64,000 nucleotides of DNA, taken from Maribacter algarum (ex Lu et al. 2025) (nom. illeg.). GTDB taxonomy: Bacteria > Bacteroidota > Bacteroidia > Flavobacteriales > Flavobacteriaceae. Both the position numbers and the translations under genes were made by a program. The stretch covers positions 1 to 64,000 of the forward strand of contig CANMAW010000009.1 of the NCBI GenBank assembly GCA_947495915.1, written 5' to 3'. The notes under the pieces were generated by a model that ran no database searches, had not been told where the DNA came from, and saw only the letters and a list, made by a program, of their open reading frames with translations. This document shows, piece by piece, positions 1 to 8,678 of the stretch (position 1 is the stretch's first letter; the number at the start of each line of letters is the position of its first letter).

Positions 1-76
1 TTCTATCTATATAATTGATAACAGTTGCTAAAAATATCAAAGCAATTATCCACCATCTTAATCCTTTTACTTTCAT
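1..76 (-). CDS. MFS transporter, hexuronate (ExuT/ACS) type, N-terminal fragment
   Basis: Only the first 25 codons are present; the gene runs off the left edge. The minus-strand ATG is at 76-74 and the translation includes WWIIALIFLATVINYIDR, the usual first transmembrane helix of ACS-family major facilitator transporters (hexuronate, glucarate and related anion/sugar-acid symporters), where the N-Y-x-D-R motif ends helix 1. The protein would sit in the inner membrane and import sugar acids with protons. A set of three operator-like half sites and a consensus -7 box lie 130-170 bases upstream, so expression is probably repressed by a GntR-type regulator encoded elsewhere. The substrate is inferred from the family only. 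Confidence 0.75.
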   Translation of the reverse strand, partial: MKVKGLRWWIIALIFLATVINYIDR

Positions 77-204
77 AGTTGTTGGGCTTTACGAAATGTA
101 CATGATGTTGTTTGTTAGTTTTATGTTGTTAGTGCTAAATGATTACCACTAAAAAGTAATTAACTTTTTCTGATTAAAATTGGCGTTAGTTTTTGCGTTG
201 TTAA

Positions 205-242
205 TTGGATAACCAAATTGGATAACCAATTTGGTTATCCAA
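205..242. promoter_or_regulatory. Triple operator: three copies of TTGGATAACCAA
   Basis: TTGGATAACCAA occurs at 205-216 and 218-229 in direct orientation. Its exact reverse complement TTGGTTATCCAA is at 231-242, so the last two form a perfect 12-bp inverted repeat around one base (230). Each unit is also close to the TNGTNNNACNA pattern of GntR/FadR-subfamily sites such as UxuR/ExuR. The third unit overlaps a leftward -7 box, the position expected for repression of the MFS gene at 1-76. Confidence 0.8.
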
Positions 243-247
243 ATATA
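240..247 (-). promoter_or_regulatory. Candidate -7 box for the MFS transporter
   Basis: The minus strand reads TATATTTG, an exact match to the Bacteroidota TAnnTTTG element. No clear TTTG -33 element lies 19 bases further upstream. It overlaps the third operator half site by three bases, consistent with repressor control. Confidence 0.5.
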
Positions 248-730
248 TGTTATTTTCTTGTTAAAAATTGATAAATTTTAATTTTAACTAAATTTCAATT
301 GTCTTTTTTATAGAATTTTTGGCGTAGAAGCGATGAGGTTTGTCAATTTCTTATTACGTTAACAAATTTGAAGTTTATGGTTGGCATGGCAATAACTGGC
401 GAATAACACCATCTAAAGGTTAGCTTGGTTAGTTTATAATGTAGTTTGAAAGGTTTTCGATAGCTTTCGTAACCATGTTATGGTGAAGAATCTACTGAGA
501 GTTACACATAAGTTGAATAATAATCAGGTACTATGAATGAATATAGACCTTGAGATGTTTGCACAAATTCACCAAATTAATAGCAGCAAAAGGGTTTAAG
601 TTAAATTGGAAGAATTCAGAAATAGTCAGACTTATAATTATTTTATAATTTGGATATTCTAAGACTCTAACATTCAAATTATAGTTGTACAAATAAAAAC
701 GTTTTAACCCAACCATAAAAAGGTATTTTC

Positions 731-2104
731 ATGAATAAATTCACATTGCTTTTAATTATTTTTTTAATAAATCCAATCGCTCAAACGGTAGCGCAAGATG
801 ATTGGGAAGTCTTATTTAATGGAAAAGACCTCAAGAATTTTAAACAATTAAATGGTGATGCCACCTATAAAATAGAAAATGAAGCGCTTGTAGGAATTTC
901 TAAAATTGGCACGCCAAACAGTTTCATGGCAACTAAGAAGGAATACGGTGATTTTATTTTGGAGTTTGATGTATTTGTAGAAAATGGTTTGAATTCTGGA
1001 GTACAATTTAGAAGCTTAAGTTTGCCAGATTATAAAGATGGAAAAGTACATGGCTATCAATGTGAAATTGAAACGAGTAGCCGAAAATGGGCAGGTGGTA
1101 TTTTTGACGAAGGTAGAAACGGTTGGTTATATCCATTGTCGAGAAATATGAAAGGTCAAAATGCTTTTGTGCCTGGGGGTTGGAATCATTATAGAATAGA
1201 AGCTATTGGCGCTCATATTCGTACATGGGTAAATGGTGTTCAATGTGCCAATTTAGTTGATGATACCACCGCGAAAGGTTTTATCGCATTTCAAGTACAT
1301 AGTATTGGTAAGAAAAGTTTAGAGGGTAAGACCGTTCGATGGAAAAACATCAAGATTAAAACAACTGACCTAGAAAACTTTAGAAATAAGGTGGATGCTG
1401 AGGTTCCAGAAATTAGTTATCTTAAAAACTCACTTACCGAGAATGAATTGAGAAAAGGGTGGCGATTGCTTTGGGATGGAAAAACAAGTAATGGATGGCG
1501 AGGTGCTAAACAGAATCATTTTCCAGAAAAAGGATGGGTGATGAAAGACGGTATCTTGACCGTTATGGCTTCTGGCGGAGCAGAATCGCAGAATGGTGGT
1601 GATATTGTAACTAAAGATTCTTTTAGCAGTTTTGAATTAAGTGTGGATTTTAAAATTAGTGAAGGTGCGAATAGTGGTATTAAATACTTTGTAGATGTTG
1701 ATTTGAATAAAGGTGAAGGCTCTGCTATCGGATTAGAATTTCAAATTCTAGATGACGAAAAACATCCTGATGCAAAAAAAGGGAAGAATGGTAACCGTAC
1801 CGTTGGTTCTTTATATGATTTGATCCGTGCTGAAAATACTGAGAGCTCTAGAGGTAAAAACTTTAAAGGGGTAGGAGTGTGGAACAATGCTCGAATTGTT
1901 GTAAAAGACGGTCATGTCGAACATTGGTTAAACCAAATTAAAGTGGTTGAGTTCAATCGCTTAGATCAAATTTTTAAAGCCCTTGTTGAGAAAAGTAAGT
2001 ACGAAAATTGGGATAATTTTGGCCGCCAACAGAGCGGATTACTTTTATTGCAAGATCATGGTGATCAAGTTTCTTTTAAAAACATAAAAGTTAGAGAGCT
2101 GTAA
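731..2104 (+). CDS. Secreted protein with two DUF1080 (3-keto-disaccharide hydrolase) domains
   Basis: A 457-residue protein with a Sec signal peptide ending near VAQDD (residue 22). It contains two concanavalin-like DUF1080/PF06439 domains: residues about 23-212, starting [13 protein letters not shown], and about 240-457, starting [14 protein letters not shown]. Both have the family pattern of a start strand with LF/LWDGK and a core with NSGVQFR or NSGIKYF. Members of this family are known or proposed to cleave 3-keto-glycosides or bind glycans in the periplasm. The gene stands alone, rightward, and is convergent with the response regulator that ends five bases away. The specific substrate is unknown. 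Its neighbourhood to a sugar-acid transporter gives only weak context. Confidence 0.85.
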   Translation: MNKFTLLLIIFLINPIAQTVAQDDWEVLFNGKDLKNFKQLNGDATYKIENEALVGISKIGTPNSFMATKKEYGDFILEFDVFVENGLNSGVQFRSLSLPDYKDGKVHGYQCEIETSSRKWAGGIFDEGRNGWLYPLSRNMKGQNAFVPGGWNHYRIEAIGAHIRTWVNGVQCANLVDDTTAKGFIAFQVHSIGKKSLEGKTVRWKNIKIKTTDLENFRNKVDAEVPEISYLKNSLTENELRKGWRLLWDGKTSNGWRGAKQNHFPEKGWVMKDGILTVMASGGAESQNGGDIVTKDSFSSFELSVDFKISEGANSGIKYFVDVDLNKGEGSAIGLEFQILDDEKHPDAKKGKNGNRTVGSLYDLIRAENTESSRGKNFKGVGVWNNARIVVKDGHVEHWLNQIKVVEFNRLDQIFKALVEKSKYENWDNFGRQQSGLLLLQDHGDQVSFKNIKVREL

Positions 2105-2109
2105 TTGTT

Positions 2110-2742
2110 TTAAATCAATCCTTTTTCAATAGCCATTTTTACTAACTGAGCTGCATTTGTAACACCCATTTTTTGAATTAAATTTCTACGGTGTGTTTCA
2201 ACCGTTAACGGACTAATTACTAATTTTTTGGCAATTTGAGGGGTGGTAATTCCTTCGGCAACAAGACTTAAAATTTCTTTTTCTCTTCGGGTTAATTTGG
2301 GTACTTCATTATTATCAAATATAGAATCTGCCAAAATCTTTTGAATTTCTCCGCTGAAATAAGATTGACCAATATGAATTTGATGTATAGCAGCAACCAG
2401 TTCTTTTGAAGTAACATTTTTAAGTAAATAACCTTTAGCACCATTTTTTACCATTTGCTTAATAATGCTAGGGTCATTGTAAGTGCTTAACCCTACAACC
2501 TTAATATGCGAATACTTTTGAGTGATTTTTTGGCAAATTTCGACGCCATTCATATCAGGAAGGTTTACATCTAAAACAACTACGTTCACAGAAGATCGTT
2601 TTAAAAATGCAAATAGATCAGAAGCATTTTCAAAGCAGTTTACTATTTGAATGGTGTTGTCTTCACCTAAAGAAGAACGTAGGCCTTCTAATACTAAAGG
2701 GTGATCATCAACCACAACTACTTTTATTCTTTCTTTATTCAT
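2110..2742 (-). CDS. LuxR/NarL-family response regulator (system 1)
   Basis: A 210-residue regulator. The receiver domain (about 7-125) has the acidic pocket VVDDHP near residues 10-15, the phospho-acceptor D58 in VVVLDVNLPD and the conserved lysine in GYLLKN. The C-terminal LuxR-type HTH (about 148-208) has the family sequences LTRREKEILSLVAEG and SPLTVETHRRNLIQKMGV. Its ATG overlaps the stop of the preceding kinase by four bases (ATGA, 2739-2742), so the two are translationally coupled and form one two-component system. It is clearly paralogous to the regulator at 4854-5489, with near-identical recognition-helix sequence, so both may bind the same DNA motif. Confidence 0.93.
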   Translation of the reverse strand: MNKERIKVVVVDDHPLVLEGLRSSLGEDNTIQIVNCFENASDLFAFLKRSSVNVVVLDVNLPDMNGVEICQKITQKYSHIKVVGLSTYNDPSIIKQMVKNGAKGYLLKNVTSKELVAAIHQIHIGQSYFSGEIQKILADSIFDNNEVPKLTRREKEILSLVAEGITTPQIAKKLVISPLTVETHRRNLIQKMGVTNAAQLVKMAIEKGLI

Positions 2743-4775
2743 TGTTTTTTAATTTGTATGGTTACCGACGTTCCTTCATTAATTACTGATTGAACATCCA
2801 TTTCTCCGTTTAAAAAGTTCACTCTGTTTTTTAAATTGATCAAGCCCTGACCATTTTCTTTAGGTAAGTTGCCTGTGTCATATCCGCGCCCATCGTCTTC
2901 AACAGTGATATCGATTTTTTCATGATCATGCATAAATTGTACAAGTATCTCTGTTGCATTCGCATGTTTGACCGCATTATTGATCAATTCTTGTATAATT
3001 CGATATACCGTGAGTTTGATGCTTTGTTCTTTGATAGCACCAGTGCTGTAATATTGAAGCACAATATTGGTGTCTTTGTCTTTTAAGGTACTACAGTAAT
3101 CTTCAAGAGCGGCCTTCAACCCATATTTCAATAACGTCTCGGGCATGAGGTTTCGTGCTACTCCTCTTAGTTCTTGTAACGAGTCATCAATGTTTTGTAG
3201 TACATGTTTAAGTTCAGGGGCTGATTTTTTAACCTTGTCTTTTTCAAAAATTTTAGAAAGTTTTATGCTGATTCCTGATAATCGTCCACCTAAACCATCA
3301 TGTAAGTCTGCGGCAAGTCGTTTGCGTTCTTGTTCGACTCCTTCCATCATAACACCAAAAAGGTTTCGTTCTTTTTCGGTGGTAAGCAATTGAATTTGCC
3401 GTTCTTGCTCTTTTTGTTTCAATAAGGCTTTTTTTTGTCGATTGCGATAGGTTAAATAACTAGAGACAAATACAAAAAGCAATGAACCTAAAAGTATAAA
3501 TAGTAAATAGTTTTGTGATTTTTTACGCTCTAAGTCTAAATCGGTTTTATCATTTTTTAATTGTAATTCAGCAATTTCACGGTCTTTCTTTTCCTTTTGA
3601 TACAATTGTTCTAATCGGGCTGTTTCTTGAACAATTTCTTCTCTTCGTACACTATCATTTACGATAAAGTATTTTATAGCATATTGCATACCTTGCTTAT
3701 AGTTATTATCACGGTATTCGTAAGTGGCAAGTTCCTTTAAGGCATAGAGGGCGTCAGACTCATTTGTTCCAGTGGTACTTTCATAGAACTTAAGCATGTA
3801 CTCTTTCTCTTTTTTTGTGTTGCCTGTACGATGATAGAGTTCAACATATTTCAAATACTGCTGTGGTAAAGCTCCGTAGTATTTTTTTTCGTTGATCAGA
3901 CTTGTTGACATGTCATACTCTGCCAGGGCAGCTTTGAAATTGTCTTTTTTTGAATAATACTCGCCCAACTGTTGGTGGTACAAATGCCAACGGGGTGAAT
4001 CGGGAGTTTTATCTAAGATAGTTTTAGCAAGGTCTAGCTCATCTTTCGCTGCATTTAGAGAGTCCATTCCCATCAGGCTACTTGAAAATATTAATCGATC
4101 AGTGGCGAACTGAGAAAAAGCTTGCGTTCTTTCATAGTTTTTTTCATTTCCTTTAAAATAGTAATATGCTTTATTCAGGTCACCATTGTTAAAAAAGGTA
4201 ATGGCTAAGTTCGAATTGATTAGGGCTAAGACTTTATAGTTTTGATGTTTTTTTACAATGGGGGCCAAGGCTGTTAAATAGTTCAATTCTTCATCATTTC
4301 TACCTTGATTACCAATGCTAGCCGCTAAATTCAGTGCGGCATTTGCCCAAGTATCAATTAATACTTTTGATGAATCTGTTTTCATTTGAGATTCAAACAT
4401 GCGCTTGGCTATAGTGTAATATCGCTCTGCAATACCCATTTCAGCATAATCAAAAGCAACATAGCCGTAGGTGGCATACGAGCGAGCTAAACCAAATGAA
4501 TCGGTAGTTTTTTCAAAAAAGGAGAGGGCTTCTTTTACATTGGTATAAGCCTTTATAGAATCAAGTCCTGAGGCGGCCCGAGCTATTTCAATTTTAGTGT
4601 AGGCTTTTTGAGCATCACTTTTAGTAGAGTCAAGTTTTTTTTCTAAACTATCAATGGCTTGATACGAACTTTCTTGGGCAAACAACGAAGATATTGTAAA
4701 TAAAGCAATGCATATGATTGCGTAGCGATGTATAAAGGTTAAAGGCATGGTGGAACTTTGCTTAAAGATATTCAA
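2739..4775 (-). CDS. TPR-containing sensor histidine kinase, HisKA_3 type (system 1)
   Basis: A 678-residue kinase with an N-terminal hydrophobic signal (about 17-33, ending near LFAQES), a long alpha-helical periplasmic region with TPR-like repeats (about 40-380), a coiled coil, one transmembrane helix (about 423-442), then a cytoplasmic HisKA_3 dimerisation domain with the phospho-accepting His492 in ADLHDGLGGRLSG and a HATPase_c domain (N-box ELINNAVKHA, G-box DDGRGYD, GQGLINLKNR). This architecture is typical of Bacteroidota NarL-type systems. Methionine 10 (4748) is an alternative start that leaves a more standard signal peptide. It transmits to the regulator whose gene overlaps its stop codon. 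The signal is unknown. Confidence 0.92.
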   Translation of the reverse strand: MNIFKQSSTMPLTFIHRYAIICIALFTISSLFAQESSYQAIDSLEKKLDSTKSDAQKAYTKIEIARAASGLDSIKAYTNVKEALSFFEKTTDSFGLARSYATYGYVAFDYAEMGIAERYYTIAKRMFESQMKTDSSKVLIDTWANAALNLAASIGNQGRNDEELNYLTALAPIVKKHQNYKVLALINSNLAITFFNNGDLNKAYYYFKGNEKNYERTQAFSQFATDRLIFSSSLMGMDSLNAAKDELDLAKTILDKTPDSPRWHLYHQQLGEYYSKKDNFKAALAEYDMSTSLINEKKYYGALPQQYLKYVELYHRTGNTKKEKEYMLKFYESTTGTNESDALYALKELATYEYRDNNYKQGMQYAIKYFIVNDSVRREEIVQETARLEQLYQKEKKDREIAELQLKNDKTDLDLERKKSQNYLLFILLGSLLFVFVSSYLTYRNRQKKALLKQKEQERQIQLLTTEKERNLFGVMMEGVEQERKRLAADLHDGLGGRLSGISIKLSKIFEKDKVKKSAPELKHVLQNIDDSLQELRGVARNLMPETLLKYGLKAALEDYCSTLKDKDTNIVLQYYSTGAIKEQSIKLTVYRIIQELINNAVKHANATEILVQFMHDHEKIDITVEDDGRGYDTGNLPKENGQGLINLKNRVNFLNGEMDVQSVINEGTSVTIQIKKQ

Positions 4776-4810
4776 TCTCAGTATAAGCCATGAAAACTTG
4801 ATTAAAAATA

Positions 4811-4825
4811 CCTGTAAACTAGTAG
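4811..4825. promoter_or_regulatory. Putative two-component regulator site A, upstream of kinase 1
   Basis: CCTGTAAACTAGTAG. The sequence ATACCTGTAAACTAGTAG (from 4808) recurs identically at 8661-8678 before the second beta-barrel gene, and identity continues for three more bases. It lies in the 78-base gap between regulator 2 and kinase 1, about 36-50 bases upstream of the longer kinase start. Related palindromes are before kinase 2 and the first beta-barrel gene. Confidence 0.65.
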
Positions 4826-4853
4826 AAATACCTACTTGAGAATGAGGAACAGT

Positions 4854-5489
4854 TTAAATGAGTTTTTTTTCAACTGCTATTTTAATCAACGAGGCAGCAT
4901 TTGAAACCTCCATCTTTTGCATTAAATTTCTACGATGAGTTTCAACGGTCAATGGGCTAATAAACAATTCTTCGGCGATGGTGTTCGTGGTTTTTCCATC
5001 GGCGATAAGACGTAGAATATGTGTTTCTCTTCTAGTTAATTTGGGTATGTCTTTACTTTCTTGACTTACTGAATCTGCAAGTATCTTTTGTACTTCAGTG
5101 CCAAAGTAAAAATTACCTTGATCTACTTGAGAAATGGCGTTAACCAATTCATCAGCTGTGGCATTTTTCAGTAAATACCCCTTTACACCATTTTTAATCA
5201 TCTGATTGATAATGCTGGGTTCGCTATAGGTGCTCAGGCCTAAAATTTTGATAGTAGCCCTTTTATTTAGAATAAGTTTAACCATTTCAACCCCATTAAT
5301 GTCAGGTAAATTTACATCTAATAGAATGACATCAACTATTTGTTTTTCTAGAAATTCAAGGGTGTCTTTTCCATTGGTAAAATGTGTTTTTACGGCTACC
5401 CTAGGGTTGTCACTCAACAAGGTTTTTAAGCCTTCAATAACCATTGGGTGATCATCTACAATAAGTACGCTAATTGGTTTATGCTGCAT
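4854..5489 (-). CDS. LuxR/NarL-family response regulator (system 2)
   Basis: A regulator of 211 residues from the chosen start. The open frame extends to 5540, but those extra 17 residues precede the receiver core and lie deep in the kinase gene. Methionine at 5489 (MQHKPISVLIVDDHP) gives a normal receiver start and an 11-base overlap with the kinase stop. The receiver has D58 in VILLDVNLPD, and the LuxR HTH has SPLTVETHRRNLMQKMEV. It is the paralogue of the regulator at 2110-2742, with the same domain length and very similar HTH. It probably acts on its own operon and on the beta-barrel genes to the right through the shared motif; this is inferred from motif placement. Confidence 0.9.
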   Translation of the reverse strand: MQHKPISVLIVDDHPMVIEGLKTLLSDNPRVAVKTHFTNGKDTLEFLEKQIVDVILLDVNLPDINGVEMVKLILNKRATIKILGLSTYSEPSIINQMIKNGVKGYLLKNATADELVNAISQVDQGNFYFGTEVQKILADSVSQESKDIPKLTRRETHILRLIADGKTTNTIAEELFISPLTVETHRRNLMQKMEVSNAASLIKIAVEKKLI

Positions 5490-7467
5490 TGATGTTGAGG
5501 TGTACGTTAACGGTTGTGCCTTCATTTTCTTCGCTGTCAAATTCGATATTTCCTTTTAAATAAGCAACTCTGGTCTCTAAATTTGATAAGCCCATGCCCG
5601 AATTTGTTGTGCTGTGCTTTTCGCTTTTATTAAATCCGACACCATTATCTTCAACAGTAATATCAACTTTATCTCCTTCTCTCATAAATTGAACTAAAAT
5701 TTCTGTAGCTTTTGCATGTTTTACGGCGTTGTTAATTAATTCTTGAATGACCCTGTAAATGGTGACTTGTTGATTAATGTCAATGTCTTTGTCGGCTCCA
5801 TAAACCTGTAGAGTTACTTTCGTGTCACTAGTTGTCATGCTGCTGCAATAATCTTTTAAAGCCGCTTGTAGTCCGAATTTTACCAAGGTTTCTGGCATCA
5901 TATTTCGAGCAATTGAACGTAATTCGGTGAGTGAGTCATCTAAATCTTTCATGACTTTTTGTAATTGTTTCTTCGGATATTCTTTGGGTTCATCTTTATC
6001 TAGTTTAGATAAATTCATACTGATGCCTGACAAACGTCCTCCCAAACCATCATGTAAGTCAATGGCTAGTCGTTTGCGTTCTTTTTCTTGGCCTTCAATC
6101 ATAGCTGAGAATATTTTATTCTGCTGTTCTTGTTTTAAAAGCTGAACCTCTGCCTCTTGAAGACGTTCCTTTTTTCTGGCTTTACGCATTCTTTGTGAAT
6201 ATACATAGTAGCCGAAAAAAAGCAGTAGTGCAAGAAGGCTTGCTAAAATTCCCAATAAATAAGCCTGTGATTTTTTTTCTTCATTGGTCACTTGTAAGGC
6301 AAGAATTTGTTTTTCTTTTTCTAAAGATTCATATTTCAATTCTAATTCTTTGGCATTTTTTATAGTCTCGACGGTTTCAAGAGAATCATAGATGTTTAAG
6401 GCTGCAAAGAGATCGTTGTAAGCCCCCTTGTACTCTCCGCCCGCAGCTTGATATTGTGATCTTTTATAATACCCTTGAAAAGTGTTAATTCCGTTTTTAT
6501 TTTGAATGGCAGTGTTTAAAAATTCGGTCATATATGATCCGGCAGTTTTAAAATCACCTCTTCGTTCATTGATGAAAGCATATTTTTGAAGCAGCAAATA
6601 CAGCTCTTGATACATTTTATTCTTTGTAACAATAGCTTTGGCTTTGTCAAGGGCAAGAATCGCCTTTTCGTAATTTCCCATTCCGGCATGGTACATGCCT
6701 ACTTCTGTATGATATAAATGCCAATCAAGTGCTTGCGGGTCTTTATCTAAAAGTCTTTTTGCTTCTTCTAAAACTATGGGCATGCGATGTACAGAGTCCA
6801 TCTGATAGAGCAATGATGAAAATGTTAATCTGTCGAAAATAATTTTTTCCGAGTTACCAACTTTTCTATTAAAGGCACCGCTTTTAGTAAAACTAGCATA
6901 GGCATCTTCACGCCTCCCTAAATTCATTTGCATGATCGCATTATTGGTATATAAATTGCCAAGAAACTCATAATCTTCAATACTTTCAGCAACAGGAATT
7001 ACCATATCAGTTAAGGCAATTTGTGCATCAATTTCATTTTTGTAACTGTGATTAATTGCTAAAAAATAATTGCCTTTTAACCATAGTTTTAAGTTTGCTT
7101 TACTTGAATCTTTAGCTACTAAAAGATTGGTTTTATCAATGCCTTTTTTTAGATATTCTTCAGCTTTATCTATTTCAAAATAATCCATATATCCACTGCC
7201 TATAGAAATTAAGGAATAAGCAATACCCTTTTGATAGTCAATTTTTTCACTTAACGCTAAAGCTTCGAAGGCATTTTGAAAGGTTTTGGTGGAATCAATT
7301 TTGCCATAATAACGTGTAAGTTCACATAAAATATTAACCTTGTTCGTATCATGTTGAACCTTTTTTAGTTCTAATTCGAGACTATCTATTTTATCATGAT
7401 TGCCTGATTGAGAAATAACTAGGTATGGAAATAAAATTGTTGCTATAACTACGAAAAATGTCTTCAT
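5479..7467 (-). CDS. TPR-containing sensor histidine kinase, HisKA_3 type (system 2)
   Basis: A 662-residue inner-membrane kinase. It has a signal peptide (1-20, ending VISQSG), a TPR-like periplasmic domain (about 25-370), a coiled coil, one transmembrane helix (about 402-424), HisKA_3 with His472 in AIDLHDGLGGRLSG, then HATPase_c (ELINNAVKHAKATEIL, EDNGVGF, GMGLSNLETR). It is colinear with kinase 1 along its length, so the pair of operons arose by tandem duplication. The periplasmic halves have diverged much more than the kinase cores, consistent with different signals feeding a similar output. A palindromic candidate operator lies 77-93 bases upstream. Confidence 0.92.
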   Translation of the reverse strand: MKTFFVVIATILFPYLVISQSGNHDKIDSLELELKKVQHDTNKVNILCELTRYYGKIDSTKTFQNAFEALALSEKIDYQKGIAYSLISIGSGYMDYFEIDKAEEYLKKGIDKTNLLVAKDSSKANLKLWLKGNYFLAINHSYKNEIDAQIALTDMVIPVAESIEDYEFLGNLYTNNAIMQMNLGRREDAYASFTKSGAFNRKVGNSEKIIFDRLTFSSLLYQMDSVHRMPIVLEEAKRLLDKDPQALDWHLYHTEVGMYHAGMGNYEKAILALDKAKAIVTKNKMYQELYLLLQKYAFINERRGDFKTAGSYMTEFLNTAIQNKNGINTFQGYYKRSQYQAAGGEYKGAYNDLFAALNIYDSLETVETIKNAKELELKYESLEKEKQILALQVTNEEKKSQAYLLGILASLLALLLFFGYYVYSQRMRKARKKERLQEAEVQLLKQEQQNKIFSAMIEGQEKERKRLAIDLHDGLGGRLSGISMNLSKLDKDEPKEYPKKQLQKVMKDLDDSLTELRSIARNMMPETLVKFGLQAALKDYCSSMTTSDTKVTLQVYGADKDIDINQQVTIYRVIQELINNAVKHAKATEILVQFMREGDKVDITVEDNGVGFNKSEKHSTTNSGMGLSNLETRVAYLKGNIEFDSEENEGTTVNVHLNINAA

Positions 7468-7543
7468 TTATACGTGTTTAATGTGGTTTGGCTACAACAA
7501 TATACTACAAGTGTTGTGCACAGTGTGTACCGCGATATTAATA

Positions 7544-7560
7544 TACTGGAAAACCAGTAG
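7544..7560. promoter_or_regulatory. Putative two-component regulator site B, upstream of kinase 2
   Basis: TACTGG-AAAA-CCAGTA, a perfect 6-bp inverted repeat (7544-7559), followed by G and an A-run ending AAATAC. The CCAGTAG-A(n)-ATAC tail is shared with the sites before both beta-barrel genes. Confidence 0.6.
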
Positions 7561-7821
7561 AAAAAAATACAATTATCATGGTATTTCTATTATATAGGGT
7601 TTTAAACGCTGTAATACATTCTTAATTTTTTGAGTAGGCTTTAACAATAAAAACCCCTACATCATAATTAAAAGAGAAAATATTCTTTATAAAATTCATG
7701 TATTTGTTTTTCTTTTTTTTAAATGAAAATAGGAGTCAAAATTTAGGTTAAAAGAGAATTTTAAGTAAGTTTTTTATGAAGATTTCTGCTTTCAATATGG
7801 TGGTTAAGTATAGGTAATGTT

Positions 7822-7862
7822 CTACAGGAAATCCAGTAGATGTAATTACAGAAATCCTGTAG
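7822..7862. promoter_or_regulatory. Two tandem putative regulator sites C1 and C2, upstream of beta-barrel 1
   Basis: C1 is CTACAGGAAATCCAGTAG (7822-7839), an inverted repeat with one mismatch per arm. C2 is TTACAGAAATCCTGTAG (7846-7862), arms TACAG and CTGTA. They start 24 bases apart, about two helical turns, and sit 85-125 bases before the ATG at 7947. The downstream tail GTAGTTAAAAATAC resembles that of sites B and D. Confidence 0.65.
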
Positions 7863-7946
7863 TTAAAAATACAGTTATTAAGGGATTACTTTGGGTGTTG
7901 CTTTTCTATACTTTGGTACTGTAATATTCAACTAAAAATTAAGATT

Positions 7947-8540
7947 ATGAAAAGTTTAGTAACTGTAGTAACGGTAATTGTTTTTGGGTTTTTTAGTATC
8001 TCTTCTTCTGCACAATATTTCGGAGTAAGATCTGGTGTGGGTATTTCTAACCTATTAACGTCAAGTAATTCGAACACTTCATTTGGGCGTGTTTTTTCTG
8101 CCCATCTTGGGGGTACAATCGATTTTGAAATTGCTGATCAGTTTTGGCTGCAATCAGGAGTTTCTTTTTTCAAAAAGGGTGGGGCAAATACACGGGGTAA
8201 TTTTAATTTGTATTATTTAGAATTACCAGTAACTGCCCGTTTTGACTTTCTAGAAGTAGGTGCAGAGGGTATTTTATATGCAAGAGCAGGTATGTATACC
8301 GGGCTTTTAATGGCGGCAAATTTTGAAGGCACAAAACTAGATATTGGTAATAAGATTGGTGATGATTTTAAGGCCTTAGATTTTGGTTTAATTATGGGGG
8401 TTGGCTATGGTATTAATGAAAGTATTGATGTTGGCTTAGCATTTGAATTCGGACTTTTAAATACCGATGCAGAGCAATCTGTGGTATCACTAACCAATGG
8501 TGCAATTATGCTTTCTGCAAACTATCGCTTTGGTTTATAA
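7947..8540 (+). CDS. Outer-membrane beta-barrel protein (PorT/OMP_b-brl_2 type) 1
   Basis: A 197-residue protein with a Sec signal peptide (1-22, ending SSSAQ). The mature part, YFGVRSGVGISNLL onward, alternates polar and hydrophobic residues in short strands and ends in a typical outer-membrane C-terminal strand (MLSANYRFGL). It fits the PF13568 outer membrane beta-barrel family, usually described in flavobacteria as porin family proteins of unknown cargo. It is paralogous to the next gene: both share YLELPV or YLEMPL, and LDIGNKIGDDFKALDFG or its counterpart. Placement next to the two-component genes with shared upstream motifs suggests it is a regulatory target. Confidence 0.85.
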   Translation: MKSLVTVVTVIVFGFFSISSSAQYFGVRSGVGISNLLTSSNSNTSFGRVFSAHLGGTIDFEIADQFWLQSGVSFFKKGGANTRGNFNLYYLELPVTARFDFLEVGAEGILYARAGMYTGLLMAANFEGTKLDIGNKIGDDFKALDFGLIMGVGYGINESIDVGLAFEFGLLNTDAEQSVVSLTNGAIMLSANYRFGL

Positions 8541-8597
8541 GTTGTTTTTAATTCTTAAGATGCACTTGAAATAAGTATTAAGTTGGTTTAGTTGAAG

Positions 8598-8629
8598 AAC
8601 CCTGTATCAATTATTGATATGGGGTTTTT
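8598..8629 (+). terminator. Probable rho-independent terminator after beta-barrel 1
   Basis: AACCCTGTATCAA (8598-8610), loop TTA, TTGATATGGGGTT (8614-8626) then T residues. There are two mismatches or wobbles in a 13-bp stem. It separates the two beta-barrel genes, so the second needs its own promoter, where site D lies. Confidence 0.7.
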
Positions 8630-8663
8630 CAATGTATATACATGAAATGCCTGCTTAAACATA

Positions 8664-8678
8664 CCTGTAAACTAGTAG
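8664..8678. promoter_or_regulatory. Putative two-component regulator site D, upstream of beta-barrel 2
   Basis: CCTGTAAACTAGTAG, identical to site A at 4811-4825 with flanking identity, followed by an A-run and ATAC as at site B. It lies 94-108 bases before the ATG at 8772. Confidence 0.65.

Larger units (their letters stand above)
77..730. other. 654-base intergenic region with an operator cluster but no convincing gene
   Basis: The left part carries the TTGGATAACCAA operator cluster and a leftward -7 box (205-247). The right part, up to the DUF1080 gene, is AT-rich. The only open frame, leftward at 531-716, encodes a low-complexity N/Y/I/L-rich peptide with no recognisable family, and is probably chance. 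A small hairpin-like ACCAT-GTT-ATGGT lies near 473-485. No rightward consensus promoter was recognised. Confidence 0.6.
7468..7946. promoter_or_regulatory. 479-base divergent promoter region between kinase 2 and beta-barrel 1
   Basis: No gene is seen. It separates the leftward kinase 2 operon from the rightward beta-barrel gene and contains three related palindromic sites, at 7544-7560, 7822-7839 and 7846-7862. The middle part (about 7620-7800) is AT-rich with no recognised element. Confidence 0.7.

Noticed and set aside
471-487. ACCAT-GTT-ATGGT inverted repeat before the DUF1080 gene
   Set aside because: Arms of five bases in AT-rich DNA are expected by chance; no linked promoter or second copy.
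531-716. 61-codon leftward open frame upstream of the DUF1080 gene
   Set aside because: Low-complexity N/Y/I/L-rich peptide, no recognisable family and no promoter seen; AT-rich chance frame.
5490-5540. 17-codon upstream extension of response regulator 2
   Set aside because: It lies in the kinase coding sequence and has no counterpart in the paralogous regulator; MQHKPISV start preferred.
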